DNA of 64,000 bases. It comes from Physcomitrium patens. Lineage: Eukaryota > Streptophyta > Bryopsida > Funariales > Funariaceae. This document shows, piece after piece, positions 10,865-22,700 of this stretch (within the stretch, counting starts at the first letter, position 1; each line of letters starts with the position of its first letter). Under the pieces are notes generated by a model, which did no database searches, was not told where the DNA came from, and saw only the letters and a program-made list of their open reading frames with translations. The stretch is taken from the NCBI RefSeq assembly GCF_000002425.4, contig NC_037270.1:954117-1018116 (forward strand), read 5' to 3'. The translations under genes were made by a program, and so were the position numbers.

Positions 10865-11185
10865 TGTTAGGGACATAGTCCTTAGAACCTTCTAGAGATA
10901 AGTTTTTAGAACCTTCTAGAAGGAAGTCTTTGGAACCTTCTAGAAGCAAGTCTCTGGAACCTTCTAGAAGCTTCCTAGTTGGTAGAAGTTGCTTGAGAAG
11001 CTTCCTAAATAGGAGTATATATTAAGATCGAGGCTGAAGAGTTCTTCAATCTCGACAACACATCTCTTGGAGCTCTAGCTCACCTCTCTGGTGTTGTTCT
11101 TGTATTTATCTGATTAATCTAGTTCTTGCCAGGTTCTTCTTGAACTTCTTGGTAGATATCAAGTCTGTATTCTGTGTCCGTGACA
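10865..11185 (+). repeat. B1 3' LTR
   Basis: The 321 bp match 5121-5441 at about 95% by hand count. It ends GTGACA, followed by ATCCG, the partner of ATCCA before the 5' LTR. It keeps the TATA box and a four-unit HSE match at 10957-10974. Confidence 0.88.
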
Positions 11186-11429
11186 ATCCGACAGGATTGG
11201 AAAGATTGTGATAGCTAGGAAACGATTCATGGTTAGTTTTGGGTACTGAAACTAACTAGTCAAGAAATTAGACATTCTTGATTAGACGTGAGATTAACAT
11301 ACACTGGATTAGACATTCTTGAGTTAGACCTCAAGTAAGCAGTTAGGAGCGGGGCACTCATAGAAGATTTCATTGTTACAAATTTCAGACATTGTACTTT
11401 GAACTATAATCTTTACAACAGTATTCAGC

Positions 11430-12560
11430 AATAGTGTTAGCGCGAAGAAGTATTGAGAGTGTGATTTTCACAATGACAATAGAAAGAATGAAGAGAGCAC
11501 CAGAACGATCACTAAGTTACCACAATGTGAGGTCTAAGTACGATCTAGGATCGCCATCTCTTGTAGTTATTATCAACATGGAACTGATGAAGTTAGATAT
11601 ATGTTGGTCATTGAAAAGGCAAAAAGATTTTAAAAATATACAGTTATTTACGTTTTTGCAAGGATCAGATAAACTACCACCAATTGATGTAGAGCGAGTG
11701 GAAGAATATATAAAAAATTATGATCCAGAGGATGGTTCGAGTGTGGTAAGAGGAGGCTTGATTGGGATAGATGAGAATATCTTACACAAGGTCTTGCATT
11801 TACCAACCGGAGAGCTTAAGGTGGGAAGAGACGCATCAATCTTAAGGAAGTTATATTGGATCAAATTTTCCAACTGCAACTTACTGTGAGTAAGCTCGAA
11901 GATGAGGGTAGCTTGAAAAGGCAAGAGGAAGCGAGCAAGAAAATAATATTAGAGTAAAATTACAAAATCAATGAACAGGAATAAGTGATCAAGGTAGAAT
12001 CGGAATCCAAGATGCGAGTGAAGTGTGAATTGGATGAGAGAGTGGAAAACTGGTCAAAGAAAAAATAGAAGATTTTGCATATTCTGGAAAATCAAAGGCA
12101 AGAATTACTACAAACTTGCAAATCATATAGATTGGAATAGAAAAAGATGAATGCTCAGTTGAAGATGGAACGAGAAAAGAAGGAGGCATTGGAGCTTAAA
12201 AAGAAACAATTAGGTGACCAATATCGAAACAAAATGGATGAGCTACAGGCAAAAATTATTGTTTTGAAGGAAATAGTAATCAAATTGGAGAGTGATTTAG
12301 TTAATATTGGTCAGTCACAAACATCTACCTCAACGAGAGTAAGAATTAGAAAATTGGAGGAGAAATTATAATAATAGCAGCAACAATTAGAAGCTAAAGA
12401 TGTCAGAATAGTTCAATTGGAAGCTTAGGTTGGAGAATTGGGAGCGTAATTAAGGGCAAAGATTCAAGACGAGTTGAAGGAAGAAGATATAGTGTTGGAA
12501 GAAGACCAAATGGAGTCAACGCCAGAAATTGAAGAGATTGAACAATCAAATTAAAAAAAA
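11430..12560 (+). pseudogene. A1 additional ORF after integrase (coiled coil)
   Basis: The first part (about 11430-11890) encodes a stretch with IDENILHKVLHLPTGELKVG, which looks like a conserved globular segment. The second part (about 11890-12540) is very rich in Lys, Glu, Gln and Leu, with heptad-like spacing (EREKKEALELKKKQLG, KIIVLKEIVIKLESDL), so a long coiled coil is likely. Extra ORFs between integrase and the 3' LTR are known in Tat-lineage elements; their function is not established. Broken. Confidence 0.6.
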
Positions 12561-12630
12561 AAAAAAAAAAATAGTTTTTGTTTATCAATATTATATTTGC
12601 GGAGACGCTGTACAATTAGGAGTGGGGCTA

Positions 12631-13392
12631 TATAGAATAAGTAGTTATTTCAGAATGTAGATACCTATTGTATAGTATAAACAGAGATAGGTAATTGCTG
12701 AAAAGGTGGTTCAGCAGGTAGAACAGATGAATAGTCAAGAAAAGTAGTTATCATCTATAGTATAGGAGTTGGTATCTTGGAATAGTATAAGGAACATGGG
12801 AGAGAGGAAGAAAATGCATGACTGTGATAGTCATGAGTCGGGGTATCAGACTACAATAACATTGAGCTGGGATAAGCTTGGTGCTATTTCTTCTTCTTAG
12901 TTTTCTTGTTTCTTTTGTGTTAGTATTGATTCTAGTGAAAAGAATCGATTTAATGAATCAATATTTGATTTACAAAGTTATTTATGGATCACTGTTTATC
13001 AATTGTTGTAAAAGATTGATGATGTATGGAAGTTTTCAGTCATTGTTTATCGCAAGGTTGTAAGTTCAATAGAGAGGAATTGTAATCAAAAGAATTGTCT
13101 CAATCAGATTCTAAGGATTGAAAGTTTTTCGTTCCAAGGTTTGGATTATGCTTATGTGTTCATGAATTATACAGGGTATTGAAATTGATGTCGTGGTTGT
13201 TATTGTATTGATATAAGAGAGTAGATAATAGGAGGAAAAGTTAAGTATTCTTTGGTATTGTAAGCATTCAGCAGTAGCGGTTAATTGTGTGACAATTAGA
13301 GCTCATATACATGGTCTTTTCTTGTGTTTGAATTTCCCTATACGGATTTATTCTGGGAGAATTCTTCCAGAATAAGTAAAATGACAATCATA
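12631..13392 (+). repeat. A1 3' LTR
   Basis: This LTR of about 762 bp starts TATAGAATAAGTAG after the polypurine tract and ends near ...AAATGACAATCATA. It shares with the LTRs of A2, A3 and C the internal motif GATAAGCTTGGTGCTA (12871-12886) and a preceding ACTGTGATAGTCATGA. No clear target-site duplication can be tested because the left end is off the window. Confidence 0.65.
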
Positions 13393-13689
13393 GTATCTCA
13401 TTGGGTTGCTTAACTGATTCAGGTCTTATACTGAGTAAGGGCCCATATCAGAACCTAGATTGGATGTCTCCATAATTGGATCCAATTGGTCCTTCGCTTT
13501 TGGATCACCCAAATATTAAATTGGTCCTTTCTCTTTTTGCTGACTTCTTGTAAGGACAGCTTAGACTACTTCTACTCAATGAACTAGTGAATCTTAAAGA
13601 CCTTGATTTATCTCCTCCACTTTTCCTTGGCTTTGGATTTACTAATCTCGATTATTGAAATTAAACGGAGTATTACATTACTGATAAGT

Positions 13690-15352
13690 ATGTCTCGATT
13701 GCTTGTAATGTATACATACTGGCGCATAATCATCACTGGCTCTGGGATTGGAACATTCATTGACATAATGACCAATCTGTTTGCAATAAAAATAATAAAG
13801 TGGTCTTCTTGCACCTCCATCTGACATATTGGGTGTCTCCACCAGTATATACCTACTAAATTTGTTCTATGTATGGTTAGAAAATGATCCTAGTTGTCCC
13901 ATTGGTACAGAGGATACTTGGTTCGATGACGTCAATAGAACATACTGCTGATATCTCTATTGATCCTTCCCATAATTTTGGAGGTTTGATGCAGACTCTT
14001 GATTAAAATTGAAACTTTGAAAATTATTGAATGTTTGATTTTGTCAATTAGATCCATTTCTATTCCATCCCTACATATTTCTCATTTGAACTTGATTGAC
14101 TTTCCATTGAGTTGGTGGGATCATGGTCTGATTACTAAATTGTTGTTGCTTTTGTAAATACCAGCAGTTTTGAGTAGGGTGCTTTCCTCCACAAAATGTA
14201 CATTGAATACCCGTTTGTTTAGGTGACGGACATTTCGTATGAAAATGGCCTTGTCCCTTATAATTATTACACCATACATTAGGTCTCGTATTAGAAGGCT
14301 TATGTCATTTCTCTTTATTTTTAGCCAAATTCAAGGCCAATTCTTCCATCTTCTTTGTTAGATTTAATAACAAGGCTTCATTTGGATCTTTAATAGTCAC
14401 ATCTGTGAACAACTCTGGTGATGTAAAATAAGGTGTCATTGTTATTGGTGCTATTGCTTGGAATGGTGTAGTCTTAATTAATTGTTGCAACATAAGATTC
14501 TTCACATTAGAGGCAGCCATTTGTGGATAATTACCCATCGACACATTTCTCGGTTGTATTTTTTGGCTTTCCAAACTTGGAATCATCGTGGCTCCTACTG
14601 TTAAGAATTGGTCATAATGAAATTCTTCTCACACCTTTGCTCATGCCAACAATGCCTCTACTGTAGCTGGTTGAGCCTCTTTTACAAACATTTTTAATTC
14701 TGGTGGATGCAAACCATTGATTAATATCGACAATATAAATGCATCTGGCATTTGATTATTTGACCATTTACGAAGTATATCCACAATTCGGCCATAATAG
14801 GACTCTACAGATTTTCTCGTAAACATCTTGCTATTCATAAAACTTTCTTGAAGTCGATCTTTAAATCCAATTGGTCTAAAATGGGTTAAGAAGGCATTCC
14901 TCAAGGCCTCCTGATTGAGAAATCTATCCACTAGTTGTCGAATATACCATTCAAAAGCTATATCTTTTAAAGTTGCTGGCAACCATCTCAACCAAATGTC
15001 TTCAGTTCTACCATTATTAATCACACAGGCTATCAAGAATTGAGATATATGGTGATCGGGATCAGAGCCCAATCAACCACTAAAAGTAGGTACTAGTGCC
15101 ATACTTGTAGTTCGGTCTCCTACTGCTCCCATTTGTACTGCAATTGGTATTTCTGGCACTCCCACGACCATTGGTGTTATTACTAGTCTCCTTGTTATTT
15201 GAATCTGAATTTTTCTTCTTTTGGTTTTTCTTAGACCTACAATTCCTTTTTGTTGTTCCCCGTAGGATATTTCTTATGCATAATCGCTCTTGTCTTTCTT
15301 TTGCTTGTCGATTAATTCTTTGATAATCCTCTCCTTTATGATTATCACTCAT
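13690..15352 (-). pseudogene. A2 gag
   Basis: The capsid-like part includes MGSDPDHHISQFLIAC, WLRWLPATLKDIAFEWY and LILINGLHPPELKMF-type sequence. This is the retrotransposon gag pattern, also seen in C near 26690-27100 and A3 near 47000-47500. Downstream on the minus strand are two knuckle blocks, VWCNNYKGQGHF..KCPSP and a CYHC-like pair around 13700-13840. The order matches A1, C and A3. Decayed. Confidence 0.7.
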
Positions 15353-15406
15353 AATTTTTCATTCTTCTCATACAATGAATTTCTAATATTTCATATTGTT
15401 ATCATT

Positions 15407-15424
15407 TTTCCTACAGCGGTGCCA
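15407..15424 (-). promoter_or_regulatory. A2 primer-binding site
   Basis: On the minus strand this reads TGGCACCGCTGTAGGA..., three nt after the LTR end. It aligns with TGGCGCCGCTGTCAGGGA of A3 (48221-48238), and through that with the complement of the tRNA-Asp 3' end used by many Tat/Athila elements. Confidence 0.6.
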
Positions 15425-15427
15425 AAA

Positions 15428-15962
15428 TGTTGTTCTCATTGCATTCAAGCTTCAGTTTACCAAAGCAATTGAACTAATAGAGTTGAGTTTGAATATGGAG
15501 AAAGATTGGTTATATGAATTGGGTCTGTTAGTGTCACAATTGACTGTACTCTGGCTATTTGAAATCAATTATCAAACTACAAAACACTGAGGCTTACTAC
15601 TTCCGTCTTAATTCAACCCATAATCCATTCTTCGATTACCAATTCAACAATAATTCTCTCAATCACAATTCTTCATAAGTAAATAATAAAAACAAAAAAA
15701 ATAAAGAAGTAGCACTAAGCGTACCCCGGCTTATGACTCTCACAGTTTGGCCTTGATCTTTCTTTCCTCAACCTATTTATCCTATCAAAAAGATGATCCA
15801 TCGGCCAGCGCATTCCAAAGGTTATGACCCTTTGAATTCTTAACCATTTATTCTATTAACAACCTACTGTTACCAATTAAACTGCCTAACCATCAATCTA
15901 ATTCTCAAGGTTGTCAATAACCAACCAGTAACTTACCACAAAGTTTATTTACATATTCTATA
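15428..15962 (-). repeat. A2 5' LTR
   Basis: About 535 bp on the minus strand. It contains the family motif block AGTAGCACTAAGCGTACCCC (plus strand, 15708-15727), followed by GGCTTATGACTCTCACAG, also present in A3. The outer end is set at 15962 by similarity to the A1 LTR start. It is shorter and more diverged than the A3 LTR. Confidence 0.55.
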
Positions 15963-17540
15963 AAGACGTTAGGTGATTCTTTGTACTTCTAAATCAAATG
16001 AAGATGAAAGATAACCTACAATTAATGACTTACTTGTAGGATCGACTTTTATAAAGAAACAACTACAACATGAGTAACAAATATTTATGGTGGTTCCAAA
16101 TCTCACATCAATGGTAGAAAAGACAATCAAAGGGATAGAACGGATAGAACAATTCATATGAGAATATCATAATATCTTTTCTACCGACCTATCTAATGGA
16201 GTACCTCCTAATGAAGATGTATCTTTTCAAATAGAACTATTATTTAGAGCTAAACTAGCAAATTGATTAATTTATTTCTTAGCACTAAAAGAATTTAAAG
16301 ATCTACAAAAGACATTAGATAAATTCTTAGAAAAAGGTTTCATTCGAAAATACCAACTTGAAGGTGTGACCATCTTAAATGAATTGGTTCTTTGGAGCAA
16401 CTACTGAAAAATACCTATTGTAAGAGAGGAAGTTCAAAAGACAACATTTTGTATCCATTAGATATTTTAAATGGTTGATTTTACCTTTTGGCTTCATCAA
16501 TGCTCCAGCTTCTTTAATGGATCATATGAACAGATTTTTTAGAGATCTTTTAAAAAAGTATGTAATCAATTTTATTGATGATATCCTTATATATAGTAAA
16601 ATCCTTGAAGAATATAAGCAATACCTACGAGAGGTACTACGCTAATTGTAAAATAATTACTTCTATTGTAAGTAATCAAAATGTAAACTTTTAAAGTTGA
16701 AAGTCACCTTTTTGAGGCATGTGGTGTCTTTTGAAGGCATTTGTATGAACCAAGATATGGTGAAAGTAGTGGAGGATTAGCCAACCTCCAAAGATGCTTT
16801 TAAAGTTTGTTCATTTTTAAGCCTTGCTAGATACTATTACTATTTTATTTAGCAATTTGCTCACATCCCTATCTCATTGATGAATCTATCAAAAAAGGAT
16901 GTCCCAATTGAATGGAAATTAGAGCAGCAAAATAAATTTAATAACTTGAAAGAAGTACTCATTATTGCTCTAATATTACAACTTTATGATCTTAAATTTC
17001 CTCACATGCTTGACATTGATGCTACCAACTTTGCTATTATAACATTAATACTATTATTTTAGATTCAATCAAAGAGACAAAATAGGAGGCTATGCAACAA
17101 AATACTTATTTTAAGATAATTAGCGTTTGGCTAAAGATAGGTAATATACAATATTAGGATTATATTTTTAGTAATGGCTTGCTTTATTTTAAGAAGAAAA
17201 TTTATCTACCTGACAATACTAAACTCCAGACATGCATGCTTCAAGAGAGACATGACATCCCAATATCTAGTCATTTGGGACAAAATAAGACCTTAGAACA
17301 AATTTCAAGGATATGATTTTGAATAGGTTTGGATCATGATATTTGAATATTTATATGCTCTTGTGAGTCATGTCAACTTAACAAAGTATGCAACATAGTG
17401 TCTTTTAGACTATTGCAGCCAATTCCACTATCTATAGCATATTGGAAGAAGGTGACTATAGATCTTAATATGTAGTTGTTGCAGAAGCCTTATAATCATA
17501 TCGCGGTTGCCATCTTTATGGATTATACATGTGCATTATA
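15963..17540 (+). mobile_element. H: decayed gypsy pol (chromovirus-like)
   Basis: This is a heavily decayed Ty3/gypsy pol on the plus strand. A pre-RT block with NGVPPNEDVSFQIEL and FLEKGFIRKY is at 16190-16360. RT has FGFINAPAS and an FIDD box at about 16420-16640. An RNase H trace is at about 16880-17060, and an integrase zinc region with CSCESCQLNK near 17355-17390. Spacing and wording resemble chromovirus pol. No LTR or gag is recognisable. Dozens of breaks; clearly ancient. Confidence 0.65.
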
Positions 17541-17959
17541 AATATATAGACTTACAATAAATAATAGAGGTATAAAATGATAAATATAATTAAAAAAAAA
17601 TACAATTTTTTTATAAAAAATTGCATCAAATAATGTTACATTCCAAAAACTAGTCACAAGCTATTTTTTGGATTTTTATCGAGAAATAAAATCAAATTTA
17701 AAAATATATTTTTAAATATTTAAAATTTTATCTTTTTAATGACATAATAAATATAAAAATCTAAATTTTTATGAATAAGTTCTAAAGGTTTAAAAATAAA
17801 AATAAAATAATATATTTTATTTGAAGAATAATTTGCTTAAATGATGAAAGCTTCAAACTTCATGAAGGATCACAAGTAGTATATATGGATGATCTAGAAA
17901 GACCATTATGCTTTAGTCTAATTCTTCTATATTCATCCAAGGTGTTACAATCCATATGA

Positions 17960-17960
<1 letters not shown>

Positions 17961-17992
<32 letters not shown>
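17961..17992. repeat. (AT)n microsatellite
   Basis: A perfect AT dinucleotide run of about 16 units. Confidence 0.9.
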
Positions 17993-17995
<3 letters not shown>

Positions 17996-19854
17996 CCTAC
18001 TAATACTATGTTAGCTATCAATCTTTCTATTTTCTATTAATAAAATCACTATTTAAAATTTTTGACATTAATATACTATTTAAAAATATCCAATTAGCTT
18101 TAAAACCATGTAAGACCCTAAATATCTTAAAATCTTATTTTAAAAAAAATTATAAATTAAGATGCATTAATAAAAGTCATACTTATAAATTTTAGAATAT
18201 TCTTACATACATCTTATCAAATTCTTATCAACTCCAAATAAACTTTAAAAAAAATTAATAATCTTTATTAATTCTTAATTGATTCTTAATAAAATTCCAA
18301 AAATTCTTAATCAAATCCTAATTATGTACTAAATAAATTCTAAAAAATTTTAATAAATTCTTGTATAAATCTTAAATAATTTCTAACAAAACCTTAAAAA
18401 ATCATAATTAAATCTTAATTAGATCCTAATAAACTTTCAAAAATTCTAAAAAAGCCTTAAGTAAATATAAATTAAATTTCAATCAATTCTTATTAAATAT
18501 TAATAAAATCTTATAACAAAGTTAAAACCTTAGTTATTATCAAAATAATTATTAATATATATTCAAATTTATATAATTTATAATATTTTACTTTACTAAA
18601 AAGATAAAAAATTCAAAAAAAAATTAAATAAATGTAGGTTGCTTGCTTTCTTTAATCTTAATCTTCTAATGCCAATATCCTTTTTTTGTACCATTTACTT
18701 GCTTTCAAAATCTTCGAAAATTCTTAAAATTAAGTCAACTATTAGCATATAAATAAATTTATTTTATCTAATAAAAAATTATTCAAAATAATTAAAAGAA
18801 TCATTCATCTTCAAAATATAAATTTTTAAATTTCATTTTATATAAAATTCTTTAATTCTTTATTTAATTGTGTAATTAATTTTGAATTCATAAATTATAT
18901 TTAAGATAATTATATTTATATATCTTTAAATTTAAAATTATAGATCTATAAAAATTTTATAGTTTTCTGAAATATAAAGTCTTTTCTATTTCACAAAAGA
19001 ACTTGACTTTGTAAAACCTTTATAAAGTCAATATCTACTCAAATTATTCAAAATAAATGCTCAAAGAAATCTTGTCAAGTTTAATTTATAAATTCACTCT
19101 TTAATTAATAAAATGATTTTTTTTTCTATTATAGGCGTACAATTTTGTACCTTGATTTTTTGGTTTCGACCTTAGTTTAGAATAATTTTCTCTAAGTATT
19201 AGAATAAGGATTTCTTAGATAATTTTATTAAATACCAACTTTTTACTTTATACCTAAATATTTTTATAGTATTTTTTTTAAATCTACCTTATTCTTCCTT
19301 ATTTATGGTCATGAAAAAGAAGTAGATACCATGTTAGTAAAACAATCATCATAGATTAATATTTCTACAATCTTCCTATTTTTTACATATGAATTCTAAA
19401 GTAATCTATTAATATATCATTAGTAAATATATTTTACATTAGTAGACTTTATATACACTTTAATCTAATAGATGTATCTCAATACAACAAAAAATAAAGA
19501 AAATTGATAAGATTAGCAATAAATAATTATTAACGTTTAAAAGTTGCCATATAAAAAATTTCATTTGCATAAAGATTATCTAGAGTAATTAAATGTAATC
19601 CTAATATTATTTTTGATAAATTCTAAATATAAATATTATATATACTTAATTGCTAAAGAATGCTTATAAAAAATATATAGTTGTACTTATAAATTTCTTC
19701 TTTAAAATTATAGTCAATTATTTTTCTATTAGATTAAAATTTCATTTTTATTAGATTAAATTTTTTTATAAAATATATTATTATTCAAAAGAAATTAAAA
19801 GTACTTTAAGATTGATCTATTGTTGTATTATAACATAACTATTAGATGAAAGAA

Positions 19855-19861
<7 letters not shown>

Positions 19862-19896
<35 letters not shown>

Positions 19897-19909
19897 TTAT
19901 ATATATTAT
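19862..19909. repeat. (AT)n microsatellite, interrupted
   Basis: AT repeats interrupted by TTTAT words. Confidence 0.85.
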
Positions 19910-20400
19910 AAAAAATTTATTAAAAATATAATATTAAATTATTTTAAAAATAAAAATAAATAATAAAGATATATTAAAAATTTTAATATTATTTTTTTTG
20001 TATGCATAGATCAAATTTCAGCTATAAAATTATTGAAGTTTTCTAAGATAGGATCTTACTTTTTTAAAAAAATAAGAATAAAACATATATCAAATTTTCT
20101 TTGTTATGTTGTTATATATTTTATCTAAGATATTTTGGTAGAATAATTGAGAGGTTATAATTAAATAAAAAAATATATTTAATTAATAGATATGCAAAAC
20201 TTGGATCCAACTTGGATCCATCTTTTGGTTTTTTAGCTAATGCGCTTACATGAATTATTTGAAGTAGTGAATTTTTTAAAGTAATTCTTATCATTTCTAT
20301 ATCTTTATGGTTATATATTTTTGAATTTGATTAAGATAATAGATAAATTTAATGTATAATAAATATAAAATATTTATTATTTTATAATCTTTTGTCACGG

Positions 20401-20425
20401 ATATATATATATATATATATATATA
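20401..20425. repeat. (AT)n microsatellite
   Basis: A perfect AT dinucleotide run of about 12 units. Confidence 0.9.
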
Positions 20426-20479
20426 AATACTCTTGTAAATACCTATATGATAAAGTAGAAGTAAATAAATGTAGATTAA

Positions 20480-20946
20480 AGTAGATTAATTTTATAATAT
20501 CTTCTAGAGAAGCTTCCTGAAAACTTCATAGATGCTACTTTGACTTTATATGTGTTTGTAGTTGATTGATAGGTTAGAAATTTGGTCAAAAAATTAACCA
20601 TATGTAGTAGCTTGCAAAACATGCTAACTATATTGTACACATATAGAAAATGTACCTTATAAGTTAAGATATGTTTCCAGTAAAGTCAACATGTTTTAAA
20701 GATCTTACAGGACATTGCGACATAACTCTTAATTAAGAATATATATGGAGGCAAGATTGAAACCGTTTTCACTCTTGTCAACACCTTTTTAGTCTTTAGT
20801 CTTGTTTCAAGTCTTTCTAGTCTTTTTGTTTTTGGTAATAGCCATTCTAATTCAATATTATATCATCTTTGAATGACTTTTTAGTTTTTTTCAATAATAT
20901 AAGAGTATTTTGAGGAATTCTTTCTTTAAGATTCATATTTTTGATA
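20480..20946 (+). repeat. Element I 5' LTR (approximate)
   Basis: Approximate limits. It shares with the B1 LTR the order HSE-like motif, AAGCTTCCT, TATA box, GAGGCAAGATTG (compare GAGATCGAGGCTGAAG) and CACTCTTGTCAACAC (compare CAGTCTCGACAACAC). The outer end could not be fixed because no partner LTR was found. Confidence 0.5.
20770..20781 (+). promoter_or_regulatory. Element I self-primer, paired with 20949-20960
   Basis: CACTCTTGTCAA is the exact reverse complement of TTGACAAGAGTG at 20949-20960. Its distance from the TATA box places it at the predicted RNA 5' end. The equivalent pair in B1 has a different sequence, but both halves have changed together. Confidence 0.6.
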
Positions 20947-20948
20947 AT

Positions 20949-20960
20949 TTGACAAGAGTG
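20949..20960 (+). promoter_or_regulatory. Element I primer-binding site (self-priming type)
   Basis: TTGACAAGAGTG lies just after the inferred LTR end, at the position equivalent to 5444-5454 in B1. It is complementary over 12 nt to 20770-20781. Confidence 0.6.
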
Positions 20961-21269
20961 CTAATTTATTATTTTTTATCTTTTTTTAGAAATGAATGGA
21001 TTATCCCACTTCTATTATTGTATTTTAAAAATTACAAACTATCCATTCTTAAAGAAACAATCTTGTTTTTAATATTGATTTTTTTTTCTATATAGAAATT
21101 TTCATTTTATATAAGAAGTTGTAGATTACGTTCTTCTAATTTAACTTTTTAAATTTTTTTGAATTTTATAAGGAAGTAAAAATTATAGATACTTTTTTCA
21201 ATAGAGATGAAAATTAATTTTTAAGTATTGTAGATCTTTATGAACTTATTAATACTCTAAAAGTAAAAA

Positions 21270-22700
21270 TTTCACATATTTTCAACATGAATCATGAAAA
21301 TACTATTCTTATGCCTATAGAATAAATTCAAAGTCTGCATCAAAAAGTTATGTAGTTGCAAGAAGTAAGTATATCAACCTCATAACCAAATCCAAGGAGT
21401 TTTACTTCTACAAGTATGACAAGGACAAGGATTAGTATGCTTGAGCAGTTTAATGGAATAAGATCAAAATTTTGAGGATTTTTATAACAAGTAAAATTCT
21501 ATCTAAAATTGCATCCCTTTCAAAATTCCAATGGATTTATCCAAATTGGATTCATATGTGTACTTTTATAAAGAGGTGCTCTATCTTGATTTGTATCTTC
21601 AATGGAAAAACATTTGTCACTCTTTTATGATTTGAATTCATTTTTAGAAGTGTTTACAGCTACATAAGGAGAAAGCAATTAAAAAGGAGTAGCAAAGACT
21701 AAGCTGTTATCTTTATGACAAAGGTCATGATCAGCCACTATATATACTATTGAATTCCAAATCTTTACTTGCAATGTAGACTAGAGTAACAAAGCCCTTA
21801 TTAATCAATTTTGATACAAATTGAAAGATAATGTCAAAGATTTATTATTAATAATATCAAAGACAAAAACTTTGGAATAATTTATTGCTCAAGCCATTAC
21901 ATGCAACAATCATATATTTAAAAGATATTAAGAATAAAGACTTGGCTGCAGAGAAATAAATCAAATAATGATGGTAGCTCCTAAGTTTTTAAAGACTCAT
22001 TTATCAAGACCAAAACCAATGCAAATTCATACAATATATTTTTAATCCTTCACGAAGTAAGAAAAGACTTAATGACATTAAGAAGGCTTATGCTTATGTT
22101 GTAGAGAAGTTAAATACACTGCTCAATATTGTCCAAAGAAACAATGCAACCACAAAATAAAAATCATGGTTATCAAAGAAGACAATGTATCAAATAATGA
22201 GTTTTTTCAACTACAATAGGGACTGTGTAACTGAAATCTTACATAATTACTAATAAATGTCTTATTTTTTCTTCAAATCCATCATCTTATTTTACAATAG
22301 AAGTTTATTTAGAAGCAAAAAATCACAAAGTCTTAACTTTGTTAGATTCAAGAGCCTTAGCATATTTTATAAATAAAGATTTTGTAAAAAAATAAAAAAT
22401 ATTGTTAATTAAAAAAAACTAAATATGTATATAGTAGATCATTTGCTAACTTTAAGAAATATTATGCATAAGACTGTTCTTTTAGATGTAAATATAAAAA
22501 AATTATAGTAGCATAATAATATTTAATGTAATAAGATCTCCATCCAATCTAATTATTTTAGAATTATCTTGATTAAAAAATCATAATCCTTAGCTAGATT
22601 GGATTTCTTCTAATCTTAATATTTTTAATAGTTTAATCCAAAATTGTGTTCATCAAGTAGACATACATAAGTTATTAGAGACAATATAAAAGACAAGGAT
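21270..22700 (+). pseudogene. Element I gag and protease remnant
   Basis: Readable blocks include KLKDNVKDLLLIISKTKTLE and FIAQAITCNNHIFKR, parallel to the B1 gag. Others are a possible Cys knuckle near 22085-22150 and a protease-like LLDSRALAYFINKDFVKK block near 22335-22395, parallel to the B1 LLDSGASACFLDKEFAK. Next comes an LDWISSN block like the B1 SIDWKLRK. Heavily decayed. Confidence 0.6.

Larger units (their letters stand above)
5121..11185 (+). mobile_element. B1: chromodomain Ty3/gypsy (chromovirus)
   Basis: This is a nearly complete 6.1-kb chromovirus inserted in A1. It has a 321-bp 5' LTR (5121-5441), a leader, gag, protease, RT, RNase H, integrase, a C-terminal chromodomain, a polypurine tract, and a 321-bp 3' LTR (10865-11185) preceded by a 101-bp partial LTR copy. 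The LTRs begin TGTTAG and the 3' one ends GTGACA. The flanking 5-mers are ATCCA (5116-5120) and ATCCG (11186-11190), a target-site duplication matching at 4 of 5 bases. By hand count the LTRs differ at about 16 of 321 sites, so this is the youngest dated insertion here. The internal part has roughly a dozen breaks. The chromodomain and the apparent self-priming pair place it near the Tf1/sushi and Tcn1-type chromoviruses. Confidence 0.88.
11186..13392 (+). mobile_element. A1 right segment: extra ORF region and 3' LTR
   Basis: This continues A1 after the B1 insertion. It holds an extra coding region after integrase (about 11430-12560), a polyA run of about 19 at 12553-12571, a polypurine tract AGGAGTGGGGC near 12619-12629, and an LTR at 12631-13392. 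The PPT-LTR junction was set by comparison with A3, where GGAGTAGGGC precedes the same LTR start. The LTR end resembles the ends of A3 and C (AATAAGTAAAA..GA..ATCA/CCACA). Beyond 13392 the sequence switches to minus-strand element A2. Confidence 0.75.
13393..15962 (-). mobile_element. A2: Tat-like gypsy, 5' half (minus strand)
   Basis: Reading on the minus strand from the right: an LTR of about 535 bp (15428-15962), a tRNA-Asp-type primer site (15407-15424), gag (start near 15352, capsid-like part about 14640-15080), a first zinc knuckle near 14170-14290, and a second knuckle pair near 13700-13840. It then meets the A1 LTR at 13392/13393, so pol is not seen. The LTR start (RC of ...ACATATTCTATA) resembles the A1 LTR start. 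Broken, with a handful of visible breaks in what remains. Confidence 0.75.
17541..20479 (+). other. AT-rich stretch without genes
   Basis: About 2.9 kb of very AT-rich DNA in which I see no coding pattern on either strand. It contains AT microsatellites at 17961-17992, 19862-19909 and 20401-20425. Between about 18100 and 18560 there is a loose, degenerate repetition of short TCTTAATxAAATxCTAA-like words. It may be decayed transposon sequence, but nothing identifies a family. Confidence 0.6.

Noticed and set aside
12878-13063. 61-codon hydrophobic frame
   Set aside because: It lies wholly inside the A1 3' LTR and has no counterpart in the other family-A LTRs.
17541-20479. Possible host gene in the long gap
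   Set aside because: No frame with protein-like composition, no domain motif and no plausible exon pattern; only AT-rich and simple-repeat sequence.
20910-21095. 61-codon Phe/Leu/Ile-rich frame
   Set aside because: It overlaps the end of the element I LTR and its leader; the composition is that of AT-rich chance frames.
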